The notes beneath the pieces are model-generated. The model was not told the DNA's origin and did no database searches. It saw only the letters and a program-made list of their open reading frames with translations. The translations under genes and the position numbers were made by a program. A stretch of DNA of 6,842 bases, taken from assembly GCA_031283395.1 (NCBI GenBank), contig JAITBV010000187.1:1-6842 (forward strand). The letters are read 5' to 3'. The DNA comes from Candidatus Adiutrix sp. Lineage in GTDB: Bacteria > Desulfobacterota > Desulfarculia > Adiutricales > Adiutricaceae. The stretch's first letter is position 1. Each line of letters starts with the position of its first letter. This document shows, in pieces, positions 1 through 6,093 of this stretch.

Positions 1-1
1 A

Positions 2-421
2 GACCACCCGGCCCCCCCCCCCCAGAGAGCGCCCGGCCCCCAACCCTACGCCCAGGCCCAGGCTCAGACCCCGGCCTATGGCCAGGGCGCCCCCGGCCTA
101 GCCCCGGCCTACACCCAAACCGTGGTCTGCCCCAAGTGCCGATTCACCGCCGATATTCCCCGGGTCAGCCGCAAGCTCAAGCTAAAATGCCAGGAATGCG
201 GCCACAGGTTCGTGGTCAGGCCGGAACCCAACAGCCAGCCCGGCGGCCGCCCCCTGCCCACGGAAAAGGCGCCCCGGGACGGCGGGTCTTCCAAGGCCCC
301 GGTGTTTATTTTGCTGTTCATTTTATTGGCGGCCGGGGTCTTGATCGCGGGCCCCAAATTACTCCCGGAACTGTTCCAGGACCTGGGCCTGCCTGACCTC
401 CCGGGCCTTCTGCCCTTTTGA
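2..421 (+). CDS. Zinc-ribbon (MJ0042-like) tail-anchored membrane protein, 5'-truncated
   Basis: The reading frame is open from the left edge to the TGA at 419-421 (139 visible residues), so the true start lies upstream; the GTG at 122 is an in-frame valine, not a likely start. Order of parts: a Pro/Gln/Ala/Gly-rich linker (bases 2-121, with alternating Gln-Ala), a zinc ribbon with Cys pairs CPKC (128-139) and CQEC (188-199) spaced C-x2-C-x16-C-x2-C, a polar Pro/Gly/Lys-rich spacer, one hydrophobic segment of about 17 residues (302-352), and a short Leu/Pro-rich tail. The Cys spacing and the basic residues before the second pair resemble the MJ0042 zinc-ribbon family, often found at the start of deltaproteobacterial membrane proteins. 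The layout suggests a cytoplasmic metal-binding domain with a C-terminal membrane anchor. Its stop overlaps the tatC start (TTGA), implying coupling. The function is unknown and the N-terminal part is not visible. Confidence 0.75.
   Translation, partial: DHPAPPPQRAPGPQPYAQAQAQTPAYGQGAPGLAPAYTQTVVCPKCRFTADIPRVSRKLKLKCQECGHRFVVRPEPNSQPGGRPLPTEKAPRDGGSSKAPVFILLFILLAAGVLIAGPKLLPELFQDLGLPDLPGLLPF
12..23. repeat. Homopolymer tract of 12 C
   Basis: Twelve consecutive C residues inside the first reading frame, encoding consecutive prolines of the low-complexity linker. Any length change not divisible by three would shift the frame before the zinc ribbon. It could be a slippage-prone site or a sequencing error. 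Confidence 0.9.
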
Positions 422-1215
422 AACCCGTGAAAGACGACTCCCGACCGCCCGAGATCTCCCCGGCTGACGGCGAGATGAGCTTGTGGGAACATCTGGGCGA
501 ACTGCGCCGCCGGATATTCAAAGCCCTCCTGGGCGTTTTGGCGGGCTGCCTTCTGGCCTGGAATTTAGCCGAGATCCTAATAGGCCATCTTTTGAGGCCG
601 GTTTTGAGAGAACTTCCGGCCGGCCAGGCCCTGATCTTCACCGGCCTGGAGGACGCCTTTCTCCTGATGCTCAAGACCAGCCTCTGGGCCGGCGTCCTGC
701 TGTCCTCGCCCTGGTGGCTCTGGCAGGCCTGGGCCTTCGTGGCCCCGGCCCTGACCGGGCGGGAAAAAAAGACCGTCCTGCCCCTGACCGCCCTGGCCAC
801 CGTCCTGTTGGTCTGCGGGGCCGCCTTCGCCTACTTCCTGGCCTTCCCCCTGACTTTCAAGTTTTTTCTGGCTTTTTCCAGCGAAGTCCTTCAGCCGTTC
901 CCGGCCGCGGACCGTTACCTGTCCCTGGCCATGGGGCTTATCCTGGCCTTTGCCCTGGCCTTTCAACTGCCTCTCATCCTTATGTTCCTCAGCTATCTGG
1001 GTTTGGTGAACGCCAAGGGGCTCCGTCGCCACCGGAGCTACGCCGTGATCGCCTTTTTCATCGTGGGGGCCCTCATCACCCCGCCGGACGTGGTCAGCCA
1101 GGTCGCCCTGGGGGTGGTCCTGATGGGCCTTTACGAACTGAGCATCCTTTTGATGACCAACCGCCGCGAGCATCCCACCGACCAACCGCCGGAGGCGACT
1201 GATGAAAAAAAATGA
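418..1215 (+). CDS. tatC: Sec-independent (twin-arginine) protein translocase subunit TatC
   Basis: TatC is the polytopic core of the Tat translocase; with TatB-type partners it recognises twin-arginine signal peptides and exports folded proteins, often cofactor-bearing redox enzymes. Numbering from the TTG at 418 (265 residues), visible family landmarks are HLGELRRR (residues 25-32, with the conserved Glu28 and Arg30 of the cytosolic N-terminus), WAFVAPAL followed by GREKK (105-118, Glu116 matching E. coli Glu103), and TPPDVVSQ (221-228, Asp224). Six membrane segments fit, roughly at 36-56, 82-104, 119-145, 168-192, 208-222 and 227-246. The polar C-tail is typical. Unusually, the fourth segment has FQLP (Gln183) where many TatC proteins have F-E-x-P. 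The start is uncertain: TTG 418 overlaps the upstream stop, GTG 427 and ATG 475 are alternatives, and none has a strong Shine-Dalgarno. ATG 475, just before the conserved helix, would give 246 residues. No tatA or tatB is in the window. Confidence 0.95.
   Translation: MKPVKDDSRPPEISPADGEMSLWEHLGELRRRIFKALLGVLAGCLLAWNLAEILIGHLLRPVLRELPAGQALIFTGLEDAFLLMLKTSLWAGVLLSSPWWLWQAWAFVAPALTGREKKTVLPLTALATVLLVCGAAFAYFLAFPLTFKFFLAFSSEVLQPFPAADRYLSLAMGLILAFALAFQLPLILMFLSYLGLVNAKGLRRHRSYAVIAFFIVGALITPPDVVSQVALGVVLMGLYELSILLMTNRREHPTDQPPEATDEKK
1191..1195 (+). promoter_or_regulatory. Ribosome binding site of proC, inside tatC
   Basis: GGAGG, 6 nt before the ATG at 1202. It lies in the last codons of tatC and supports the overlapping proC start rather than a later one. 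Confidence 0.75.
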
Positions 1216-2017
1216 AAAATATGAAGTTGGTTTCCTGGGTTACGGCCGCATGGCCCAGGCCATATCCGAAGGCCTGGACCGCCAGGGCCGGATACCCTAC
1301 GCCCGCCAGGCGGCCAGCGACCTGCCGGGGGGCGAGTGGCTGGAAATGGCCGGAGAACGCCAATTCCACCCGGCCCCGAACAACCAGGTACTGGCGGCCC
1401 TATGCCCGGTGGTGATCGTGGCCGTCAAGCCCCAGCAGGTGCGGGCGGTCCTGGAAGAGATCCGGCCGGCGGCCCCGGGGCGGCTGTTCATCTCCATCGC
1501 GGCCGGGCTCAAAACAGCCGATCTCAGGGCGGAGCTGCCGAAAACCGCCGGGCTGGTCCGGGTCCTGCCGAACCTCCCGGCCCTGGTGGGAAGGGGGATG
1601 AGCCTGATGTGCGCCCCGCCGGGGACTCCCCGGAAGCACCTGGACCAGGCCCGGTCCATTTTTGAAGCCGTGGGGGAGGTGGAGGAACTGGAGGAGGATA
1701 AGTTTGACGCGGGCACGGCCGTCAGCGGCTCGGGACCGGCCTATTTCTTCCTGATGATGGAGGCCATGATCCGGGGCGCGGTCCGCCTGGGGCTGACCTG
1801 GGAGACGGCCCGGAAACTGGTTCTGGAAACCGCCCTGGGCTCGGCCGAGGCGGCCCGGGCCAAGCCGGACCTGAACCTGGCCGCCTTAAGGGACCAGGTC
1901 ACCTCCCCCGGGGGCACCACGGCCGAGGCCCTCCAGGTGATGGAAATGGGCGGTTTCTCGGGCCTTTTGGCCGAAGCCCTGGAGGCGGCCGCGGAAAAAG
2001 GGCGCCGGCTGGTCTGA
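1202..2017 (+). CDS. proC: Pyrroline-5-carboxylate reductase
   Basis: Catalyses the last step of proline synthesis: NAD(P)H-dependent reduction of 1-pyrroline-5-carboxylate to L-proline, in the cytoplasm. The 271-residue length is normal. An N-terminal Rossmann fold is shown by VGFLGYGRMA (residues 9-18; a G-x-G-x-M variant of the usual G-x-G-x-M-G/A). A segment SIAAGL near residues 98-103 is followed by VRVLPNLPALVGRGM, the conserved mid-domain region. The C-terminal helical dimerisation domain contains VSGSGPAY (174-181) and QVTSPGGTTAEAL (from about 232), the family signature that forms the substrate pocket. The ATG overlaps the end of tatC by 14 nt and has a good GGAGG, so translation is probably coupled to tatC. 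No other proline genes are nearby, so the position looks like operon packing rather than a pathway cluster. Confidence 0.96.
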   Translation: MKKNEKYEVGFLGYGRMAQAISEGLDRQGRIPYARQAASDLPGGEWLEMAGERQFHPAPNNQVLAALCPVVIVAVKPQQVRAVLEEIRPAAPGRLFISIAAGLKTADLRAELPKTAGLVRVLPNLPALVGRGMSLMCAPPGTPRKHLDQARSIFEAVGEVEELEEDKFDAGTAVSGSGPAYFFLMMEAMIRGAVRLGLTWETARKLVLETALGSAEAARAKPDLNLAALRDQVTSPGGTTAEALQVMEMGGFSGLLAEALEAAAEKGRRLV

Positions 2018-2027
2018 AAAATAGAAC

Positions 2028-2056
2028 TTGCCATAGCCGGGGCGCTGTGATAGAAA
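2028..2056 (+). promoter_or_regulatory. Possible sigma-70 promoter for cheW
   Basis: TTGCCA (2028-2033) and TAGAAA (2051-2056) are 17 nt apart, matching consensus at 5 of 6 and 4 of 6 positions. They sit in the 122-nt gap between proC and cheW, which is more AT-rich than its surroundings. No terminator with a T-tract separates proC from cheW, so read-through is also possible. Confidence 0.35.
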
Positions 2057-2085
2057 ATAAGGTGTTAGGTTAATCTTTATCTCCA

Positions 2086-2103
2086 CCCGGCGGAAGGGCC
2101 GGG
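2086..2103 (+). other. Small GC hairpin in the cheW leader
   Basis: CCCGGC and GCCGGG (2086-2091 and 2098-2103) can pair as a 6-bp stem around a 6-nt loop. No T-run follows, so it is not a standard intrinsic terminator; it could be a leader structure, a weak Rho-linked stop or chance in GC-rich DNA. Confidence 0.3.
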
Positions 2104-2126
2104 ATCGGATCATTCAATACGCTATC

Positions 2127-2131
2127 GGGAG
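2127..2131 (+). promoter_or_regulatory. Ribosome binding site that sets the cheW start
   Basis: GGGAG, 8 nt before the ATG at 2140. The in-frame GTG at 2131 overlaps this element, so ATG 2140 is the better start. Confidence 0.7.
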
Positions 2132-2139
2132 TGAATTTT

Positions 2140-2652
2140 ATGAGCGACGACCGTTCCCAAAATATGACCATAACCGGCTTGGGCAAGACCTTGGAAGGCA
2201 AATACCTGACCTTCGCCCTGGCCCGCGAGGAATACGGCATCGGCATCCTGACCGTCCGGGAAATCATCGGGCTGATGCCCATCCGCACCGTGCCCCAGAC
2301 TCCCACCTTTGTCAAAGGGGTCATCAACCTGCGCGGCAAGGTCATTCCGGTCGTGGACCTGCGCCTGAAATTCGGCATGGAGGAGATCGAGCACACCGAG
2401 CGCACCAGCATCATAGTGGTGGATGTCGGCGGGACCGCTTCGGACCAGCCCATGCACATCGGCATAGTGGTGGACTACGTCTCCGAGGTCATCAACATCA
2501 AGGCCGATGAAATCGAGGCTCCGCCAGCCTTCGGCGCCGAACTGAACACCGAATACATTCTGGGCATGGCCAAGGTCAGCCAGAGCGTCAAGATACTACT
2601 GGACATAAACCGAATATTAGGCGCGGAAGACTTAAGCGGCCTGGGACTTTAA
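2140..2652 (+). CDS. cheW: Chemotaxis coupling protein CheW
   Basis: CheW is the cytoplasmic adaptor that links chemoreceptors to the histidine kinase CheA. From the ATG at 2140 the protein has 170 residues, the normal size for a single CheW domain. Recognisable parts are KYLTFALAREEYGIGI (first strands), VREIIG, then PxFVKGVINLRGKVIPVVDLR (from about residue 55), which holds the signature NLRG with Arg65, and GIVVDYVSEV near the receptor/CheA contact surface. The C-terminus ends ILLDINRIL, as in the family. No response-regulator or kinase domain is attached. It stands alone between proC and a lactate operon, with its own likely promoter and a strong terminator, so it is an orphan cheW; its CheA and receptors must be encoded elsewhere. 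A CheW of a non-motility (for example Frz-like) system cannot be excluded. Confidence 0.95.
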   Translation: MSDDRSQNMTITGLGKTLEGKYLTFALAREEYGIGILTVREIIGLMPIRTVPQTPTFVKGVINLRGKVIPVVDLRLKFGMEEIEHTERTSIIVVDVGGTASDQPMHIGIVVDYVSEVINIKADEIEAPPAFGAELNTEYILGMAKVSQSVKILLDINRILGAEDLSGLGL

Positions 2653-2657
2653 GGGCC

Positions 2658-2692
2658 ACCGAAAGCCGGCTTCGCCGGCTTTCGGTTTTTTT
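2658..2692 (+). terminator. Intrinsic terminator after cheW
   Basis: A perfect 13-bp inverted repeat (ACCGAAAGCCGGC at 2658-2670, its complement at 2674-2686) with a 3-nt loop is followed by seven T (2686-2692). It begins 5 nt after the cheW stop. There is no A-run on the left side, so it works in the + direction only. Confidence 0.93.
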
Positions 2693-2696
2693 GGCC

Positions 2697-2726
2697 TTGA
2701 CAATATTTGTAGCCAGACACTTTATT
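2697..2726 (+). promoter_or_regulatory. Likely sigma-70 promoter of the lactate operon
   Basis: A perfect TTGACA (2697-2702) and TTTATT (2721-2726, 4 of 6 matches) are 18 nt apart, directly after the terminator. Transcription would begin near 2733, giving a leader of about 25 nt with GGAG at 2748-2751, 6 nt before the glcD ATG. A short inverted repeat, ACAA-TAT-TTGT (2700-2710), overlaps the -35 box and could be an operator. Confidence 0.6.
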
Positions 2727-2757
2727 CACCTTAAACAACCCCGGATCGGAGCCATCC

Positions 2758-4143
2758 ATGTCAAACGAGGCACTTATACGAGATTTTGAGGCCTTGCTCG
2801 GAAAAGAAAACGTTCTGACCAGCGAGGCGGACCGCCAAAGTTATTCCTATGATTCCGCGGTGCTGCCTCCGGTGGTGCCCGCCGTGGTCGTGCGCCCCGT
2901 CAATACGGAACAGATCGGCGAGATCGTCAAACGCTGCTACGAGGCCGGGGTGCCCATGACGGTGCGCGGCGCTGGTTCCAACCTGTCCGGCGGCACTATC
3001 CCCGACAGTTCGGAAACGTGCGTCATCCTTACCAACGGGCTCACCAAGATCCTGGAAATCAACGAGCAGGATCTATATGCCGTGGTCGAACCGGGGGTGG
3101 TCACCGCCCAGTTCGCCGTGGCGGCCGAAAAAAGCGGCCTCTTTTATCCGCCTGATCCCGGCTCCCAGTCCGTTTCCACCATTGCGGGCAACATAGCGGA
3201 AAACGCGGGGGGCTTGCGCGGCCTGAAATACGGCGTCACCAAGGACTATGTGATGGGCCTGGAGATGTATGACGCCACCGGAGCCATGGTGAAATCCGGC
3301 TCCCGCACCGTCAAGTGCGTCACCGGCTACAATATGGCCGGCTTGATGGCGGGGTCCGAGGGCACGCTAGGCGTGATCAGCCAAGCCATCCTCAAACTCG
3401 TTCCTCCGCCCAAGGCCAACAAGGCCATGATGGCCGTGTTCGACGACATACAAGGGGCCGCCAACGCCGTGGCCGGCATCATCGCGGCCCACGTAGTGCC
3501 CTGCACCATGGAACTTTTGGACAACGCCACCATCTGCTATGTGGACGACTACACCAAGGCGGGCCTGCCGCGGGACGCCAAGGCCATACTGCTGATCGAA
3601 GTGGATGGGCATCCCGCCCAGGTGGCGGATGAGGCCGCGGCCGTGGAAAAAGTGCTTCAGGACTGCAAGGCGCGCCATATCCATGTGGCCAAGGACGCCG
3701 CCGAAAAATTGAAAATCTGGGAAGCCCGCCGCATGGCTCTGCCCGTCCTGGCGCGCATGCGCCCCACGTGCGTCCTGGAAGACGCCACCGTGCCCCGCTC
3801 CAAGATCCCGGCCATGATGGCCGCCCTTTACAAGATCGCCGAAAAATACAAGCTCCAGATGGGCATTTTCGGCCACGCGGGCGACGGGAATCTCCATCCC
3901 ACCATACTCTGCGACAAACGCGACAAGGAGGAGTTCCACCGGGTCGAGGAGGCCGTGGACGAAATCTTTGATGTGGCGCTTTCCATGGGGGGCACCCTGT
4001 CGGGCGAGCACGGCATAGGCATCGCCAAGTCCAAGTGGATGGAAAAGGAAACCTCGCGCGGCACCATTCTCTTTTCCCAGCGCCTGCGCAAGGCCCTTGA
4101 CCCCAAGGGACTCCTGAACCCCGCCAAGATCGTGGGAATCTGA
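2758..4143 (+). CDS. glcD: FAD-linked D-lactate/glycolate dehydrogenase subunit, GlcD-like
   Basis: An FAD-dependent oxidase of the VAO/PCMH family that oxidises a 2-hydroxyacid (D-lactate to pyruvate or glycolate to glyoxylate) and passes electrons to an Fe-S partner. The 461 residues match the family. The N-terminal FAD-binding domain shows TVRGAGSNLSGG (residues 68-79), PPDPGS (131-136) and TIAGNIAENAGG (141-152), followed by the GVTKDYV loop. The C-terminal FAD-oxidase domain has HAGDGNLHP (373-381) and SGEHGIG (415-421); in related enzymes these His and Glu residues sit at the substrate/metal site. The ATG has GGAG 6 nt upstream. It is the first gene of the operon, 3 nt from the GlcF-like gene, its likely obligate partner. 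The neighbouring lutC and lutB favour lactate over glycolate; D-2-hydroxyglutarate is another possibility the sequence alone cannot exclude. Confidence 0.9.
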   Translation: MSNEALIRDFEALLGKENVLTSEADRQSYSYDSAVLPPVVPAVVVRPVNTEQIGEIVKRCYEAGVPMTVRGAGSNLSGGTIPDSSETCVILTNGLTKILEINEQDLYAVVEPGVVTAQFAVAAEKSGLFYPPDPGSQSVSTIAGNIAENAGGLRGLKYGVTKDYVMGLEMYDATGAMVKSGSRTVKCVTGYNMAGLMAGSEGTLGVISQAILKLVPPPKANKAMMAVFDDIQGAANAVAGIIAAHVVPCTMELLDNATICYVDDYTKAGLPRDAKAILLIEVDGHPAQVADEAAAVEKVLQDCKARHIHVAKDAAEKLKIWEARRMALPVLARMRPTCVLEDATVPRSKIPAMMAALYKIAEKYKLQMGIFGHAGDGNLHPTILCDKRDKEEFHRVEEAVDEIFDVALSMGGTLSGEHGIGIAKSKWMEKETSRGTILFSQRLRKALDPKGLLNPAKIVGI

Positions 4144-4146
4144 GCC

Positions 4147-5439
4147 ATGAGCGATATAAACAGCCTCGTCGGTTCTCTGATGGAATTGGAGGACAAACTC
4201 ATAAGCTGCATGAAGTGCGGCTTCTGCCAGGCCGTGTGTCCCGTGTTCGGCGTCACGATGATGGAAGCCGATGTCACCCGCGGCAAGATCGCCCTCCTGG
4301 AAAACCTGGCCCACAAAATGATCGATGACCCCGAAGCGGTCAGCGATAAACTGAACCGCTGCCTTTTGTGCGGCTCCTGCCAGGTAAGCTGCCCGTCCGG
4401 CGTGAACATCATGGATATCTTCATGAGAGCCCGCCATATAGTGGCCGCCTATCTCGGCCTGTCCACGGTCAAAAAGCTCATTTTCCGTTCACTTTTGGCC
4501 AACCCCGGGCTTTTCAACACTCTGACCCGCCTTGGCCTTCCCTTTCAGGGGATCGTCATGCGCAAGCAGAACAACGCGCAGGATACTGTCTGCGCGCCCC
4601 TTTTGTCCATGTTCATCGGCGACCGGCATATCCCGTCGCCGCCGGCCAAGCCCCTGCACTCCGCCGTGGGCGAACTGGACACGGCCCCCGGGAAAAGCGG
4701 CCTTAAGATCGCCTTCTTCCCGGGCTGCATGGGCGACAAACTCTACACCGGCATGGCCCAGGCCTGCCTTAAGGTTTTCGCCCATTACGGGGTCGGCGTC
4801 TTTATGCCTTCCGGGCTTACCTGTTGCGGGATGCCGGCCCTGGCCTCCGGAGACCAACAAGGGGCGGCCAAGCAGGTCATGGCCAATGTGGACGCGCTCA
4901 AGAAGGGGGATTTCAGCCACATCGTCACCCCCTGCGGCTCCTGTACCGCCGCCTTCAGGGAATGGTGGCCGCATCTCGCCCCCGGGATGCCTGCGGAATA
5001 CCAGGCCACGGCCCGGGAACTGGCGGGCAAGGCCATTGACATAAACGCCTTCCTGATCGACATTCTCAAGGCCGAGGCCCTGCCGCAAAAGGGGGACCAG
5101 CGCAAAGTCACCTACCACGACCCCTGCCATCTCAAAAAATCACTGGGGATCAGCGACCAGCCGCGCTCGGTCATCAGGCTGAACCCGGCCTACGAACTGG
5201 TGGAAATGCCCGAAGCCGACCGCTGCTGCGGCTGCGGGGGCAGCTTCAGCCTCTTCCACTACGACCTTTCAAAGGAGATCAGCCAGCGCAAGCGGAACAA
5301 CGTGATCGGTTCCGGCGCCAAGGTGGTGGCCACGGGCTGCCCGGCCTGCATGATGCAGATGACCGATATCCTGGCGCAAAACAAGGACGCCGTAACGGTA
5401 AAACATCCCGTGGAACTGTATGCGGAAGCGCTGCCTTAA
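4147..5439 (+). CDS. glcF: Iron-sulfur subunit of D-lactate/glycolate dehydrogenase, GlcF-like
   Basis: Electron-transfer partner of the preceding flavoprotein, carrying electrons towards quinone or another acceptor. The 430 residues are close to E. coli GlcF. Two [4Fe-4S] ferredoxin motifs come first: Cys21, 24, 27, 31 followed by Pro, and Cys72, 75, 78, 82 followed by Pro. Two CCG (cysteine-rich) domains follow: Cys194, CysCys226-227, Cys263 and Cys266; then Cys327, CysCys360-361, Cys398 and Cys401. CCG domains in heterodisulfide reductase HdrB bind unusual Fe-S clusters; in GlcF/LutA relatives their role is less clear. The second motif reads CCGCGG, with an additional Cys363. No transmembrane helix is evident, so membrane attachment would be peripheral. 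The ATG lies 3 nt after the glcD stop with a weak GGGA 9 nt upstream, suggesting coupled translation. A role as surrogate LutA (also a CCG protein) is possible. Confidence 0.9.
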   Translation: MSDINSLVGSLMELEDKLISCMKCGFCQAVCPVFGVTMMEADVTRGKIALLENLAHKMIDDPEAVSDKLNRCLLCGSCQVSCPSGVNIMDIFMRARHIVAAYLGLSTVKKLIFRSLLANPGLFNTLTRLGLPFQGIVMRKQNNAQDTVCAPLLSMFIGDRHIPSPPAKPLHSAVGELDTAPGKSGLKIAFFPGCMGDKLYTGMAQACLKVFAHYGVGVFMPSGLTCCGMPALASGDQQGAAKQVMANVDALKKGDFSHIVTPCGSCTAAFREWWPHLAPGMPAEYQATARELAGKAIDINAFLIDILKAEALPQKGDQRKVTYHDPCHLKKSLGISDQPRSVIRLNPAYELVEMPEADRCCGCGGSFSLFHYDLSKEISQRKRNNVIGSGAKVVATGCPACMMQMTDILAQNKDAVTVKHPVELYAEALP

Positions 5440-5455
5440 ATAAGGATTACATCAT

Positions 5456-6091
5456 ATGCCCGATGAATCAACCCAGGCTCTCGTCAGCGCCTTCAAGGAG
5501 AAAGCCGAACTCGTCGCCGCCCGTGTGAGCCAGGCCGCCGACCCGGCGGAGGCCTTAAGGCTGGTGGTGCGCATTTGCGAAGAAAAGGCCCCCTGCGAAC
5601 TGCTCGCTCCGGAGCCGGGCACGGAAACCGGGCCGCCCAGTGAAAACAAGCTGCCCACCCGGGCGCGGCGCATCATCGCCGCGCCCGGCTTAAGCGGCGA
5701 GGAATTCGCCCTCCTGGAAAAGGAAGGCGGGGCCAAGGGTTTTCTAACCATCAAAAGCGGGCTGCGCAAGTATCTGGCCGGCTTTGACGTGGGTCTGGCC
5801 TGGGCCGATTTCGCGGTGGCCGCCAGCGGCACCTGCGCGGTCAACACCACGGACGAAGAGGTGCGCCTGGCGACCATGATCTGCGAAAGCAGCGTGATTT
5901 TGCTGCGTAAATCGTCCATCAAGCCCGACCTGGCGAGCATCGCCCCAAGGCTGAGGGATATGCAGAAGACGGGCCGGCCCGAATACACCACCTTCATCAC
6001 CGGCCCCAGCCGCACGGCTGACATTGAACGGGTACTTGCCATCGGTGTCCATGGCCCCCTGGAATTACACGTCATTCTGTTGGAGGGATAG
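5456..6091 (+). CDS. lutC: Lactate utilization protein LutC (LUD domain; YkgG/LldG family)
   Basis: LutC is the small subunit of the LutABC (LldEFG) L-lactate dehydrogenase, which oxidises L-lactate to pyruvate in the cytoplasm; its exact catalytic role is not settled. The 211 residues are slightly short for the family (about 230-240). The N-terminal third is helical and charged. The LUD core follows, ending in the highly recognisable GPSRTADIE (183-191) and GVHGP (197-201) segments. The central motif is divergent: FAVAASGT (119-126), where LUD proteins such as the neighbouring LutB have FAVAETGT, and the following Gly-Arg and Pro-x-V-H region is replaced by EEVRLATMICESSVILL. The ATG has TAAGGA 9 nt upstream and follows the GlcF-like gene by 16 nt. 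The end is 2 nt from lutB, so the two are clearly co-expressed. Confidence 0.92.
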   Translation: MPDESTQALVSAFKEKAELVAARVSQAADPAEALRLVVRICEEKAPCELLAPEPGTETGPPSENKLPTRARRIIAAPGLSGEEFALLEKEGGAKGFLTIKSGLRKYLAGFDVGLAWADFAVAASGTCAVNTTDEEVRLATMICESSVILLRKSSIKPDLASIAPRLRDMQKTGRPEYTTFITGPSRTADIERVLAIGVHGPLELHVILLEG

Positions 6092-6093
6092 CC

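Noticed and set aside
122..124. GTG as the start of the zinc-ribbon gene
   Set aside because: The frame is open upstream to the window edge with a consistent Pro/Gln/Ala-rich linker, and no Shine-Dalgarno precedes the GTG.
483..1202. Second + strand frame through tatC (239 residues, Pro/Gly/Arg-rich)
   Set aside because: Overlaps TatC throughout, lacks a ribosome site and has shadow-type composition; the TatC frame carries all family motifs.
2131..2139. GTG at 2131 as the cheW start
   Set aside because: It overlaps the GGGAG element that serves ATG 2140 at ideal spacing; the three additional residues show no family conservation.
2690..2715. Sigma-54 promoter before glcD, considered because lactate operons in some sulfate reducers are thought to be sigma-54 controlled
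   Set aside because: A GG at 2693-2694 is not followed by GC at the required distance, whereas a consensus -35 and a fair -10 are present.
2102..2750. Octamer GGATCGGA shared by the cheW and glcD leaders (2102-2109 and 2743-2750)
   Set aside because: Only 8 bp, in different positions relative to the start codons (30 and 7 nt upstream), and one copy includes the Shine-Dalgarno; likely chance.
3367..4437. Long open frame on the - strand (356 residues) opposite glcD and the start of glcF
   Set aside because: Antisense to well-supported motifs; the product is His/Gly/Asp-rich, typical of a shadow of GC-rich coding DNA.
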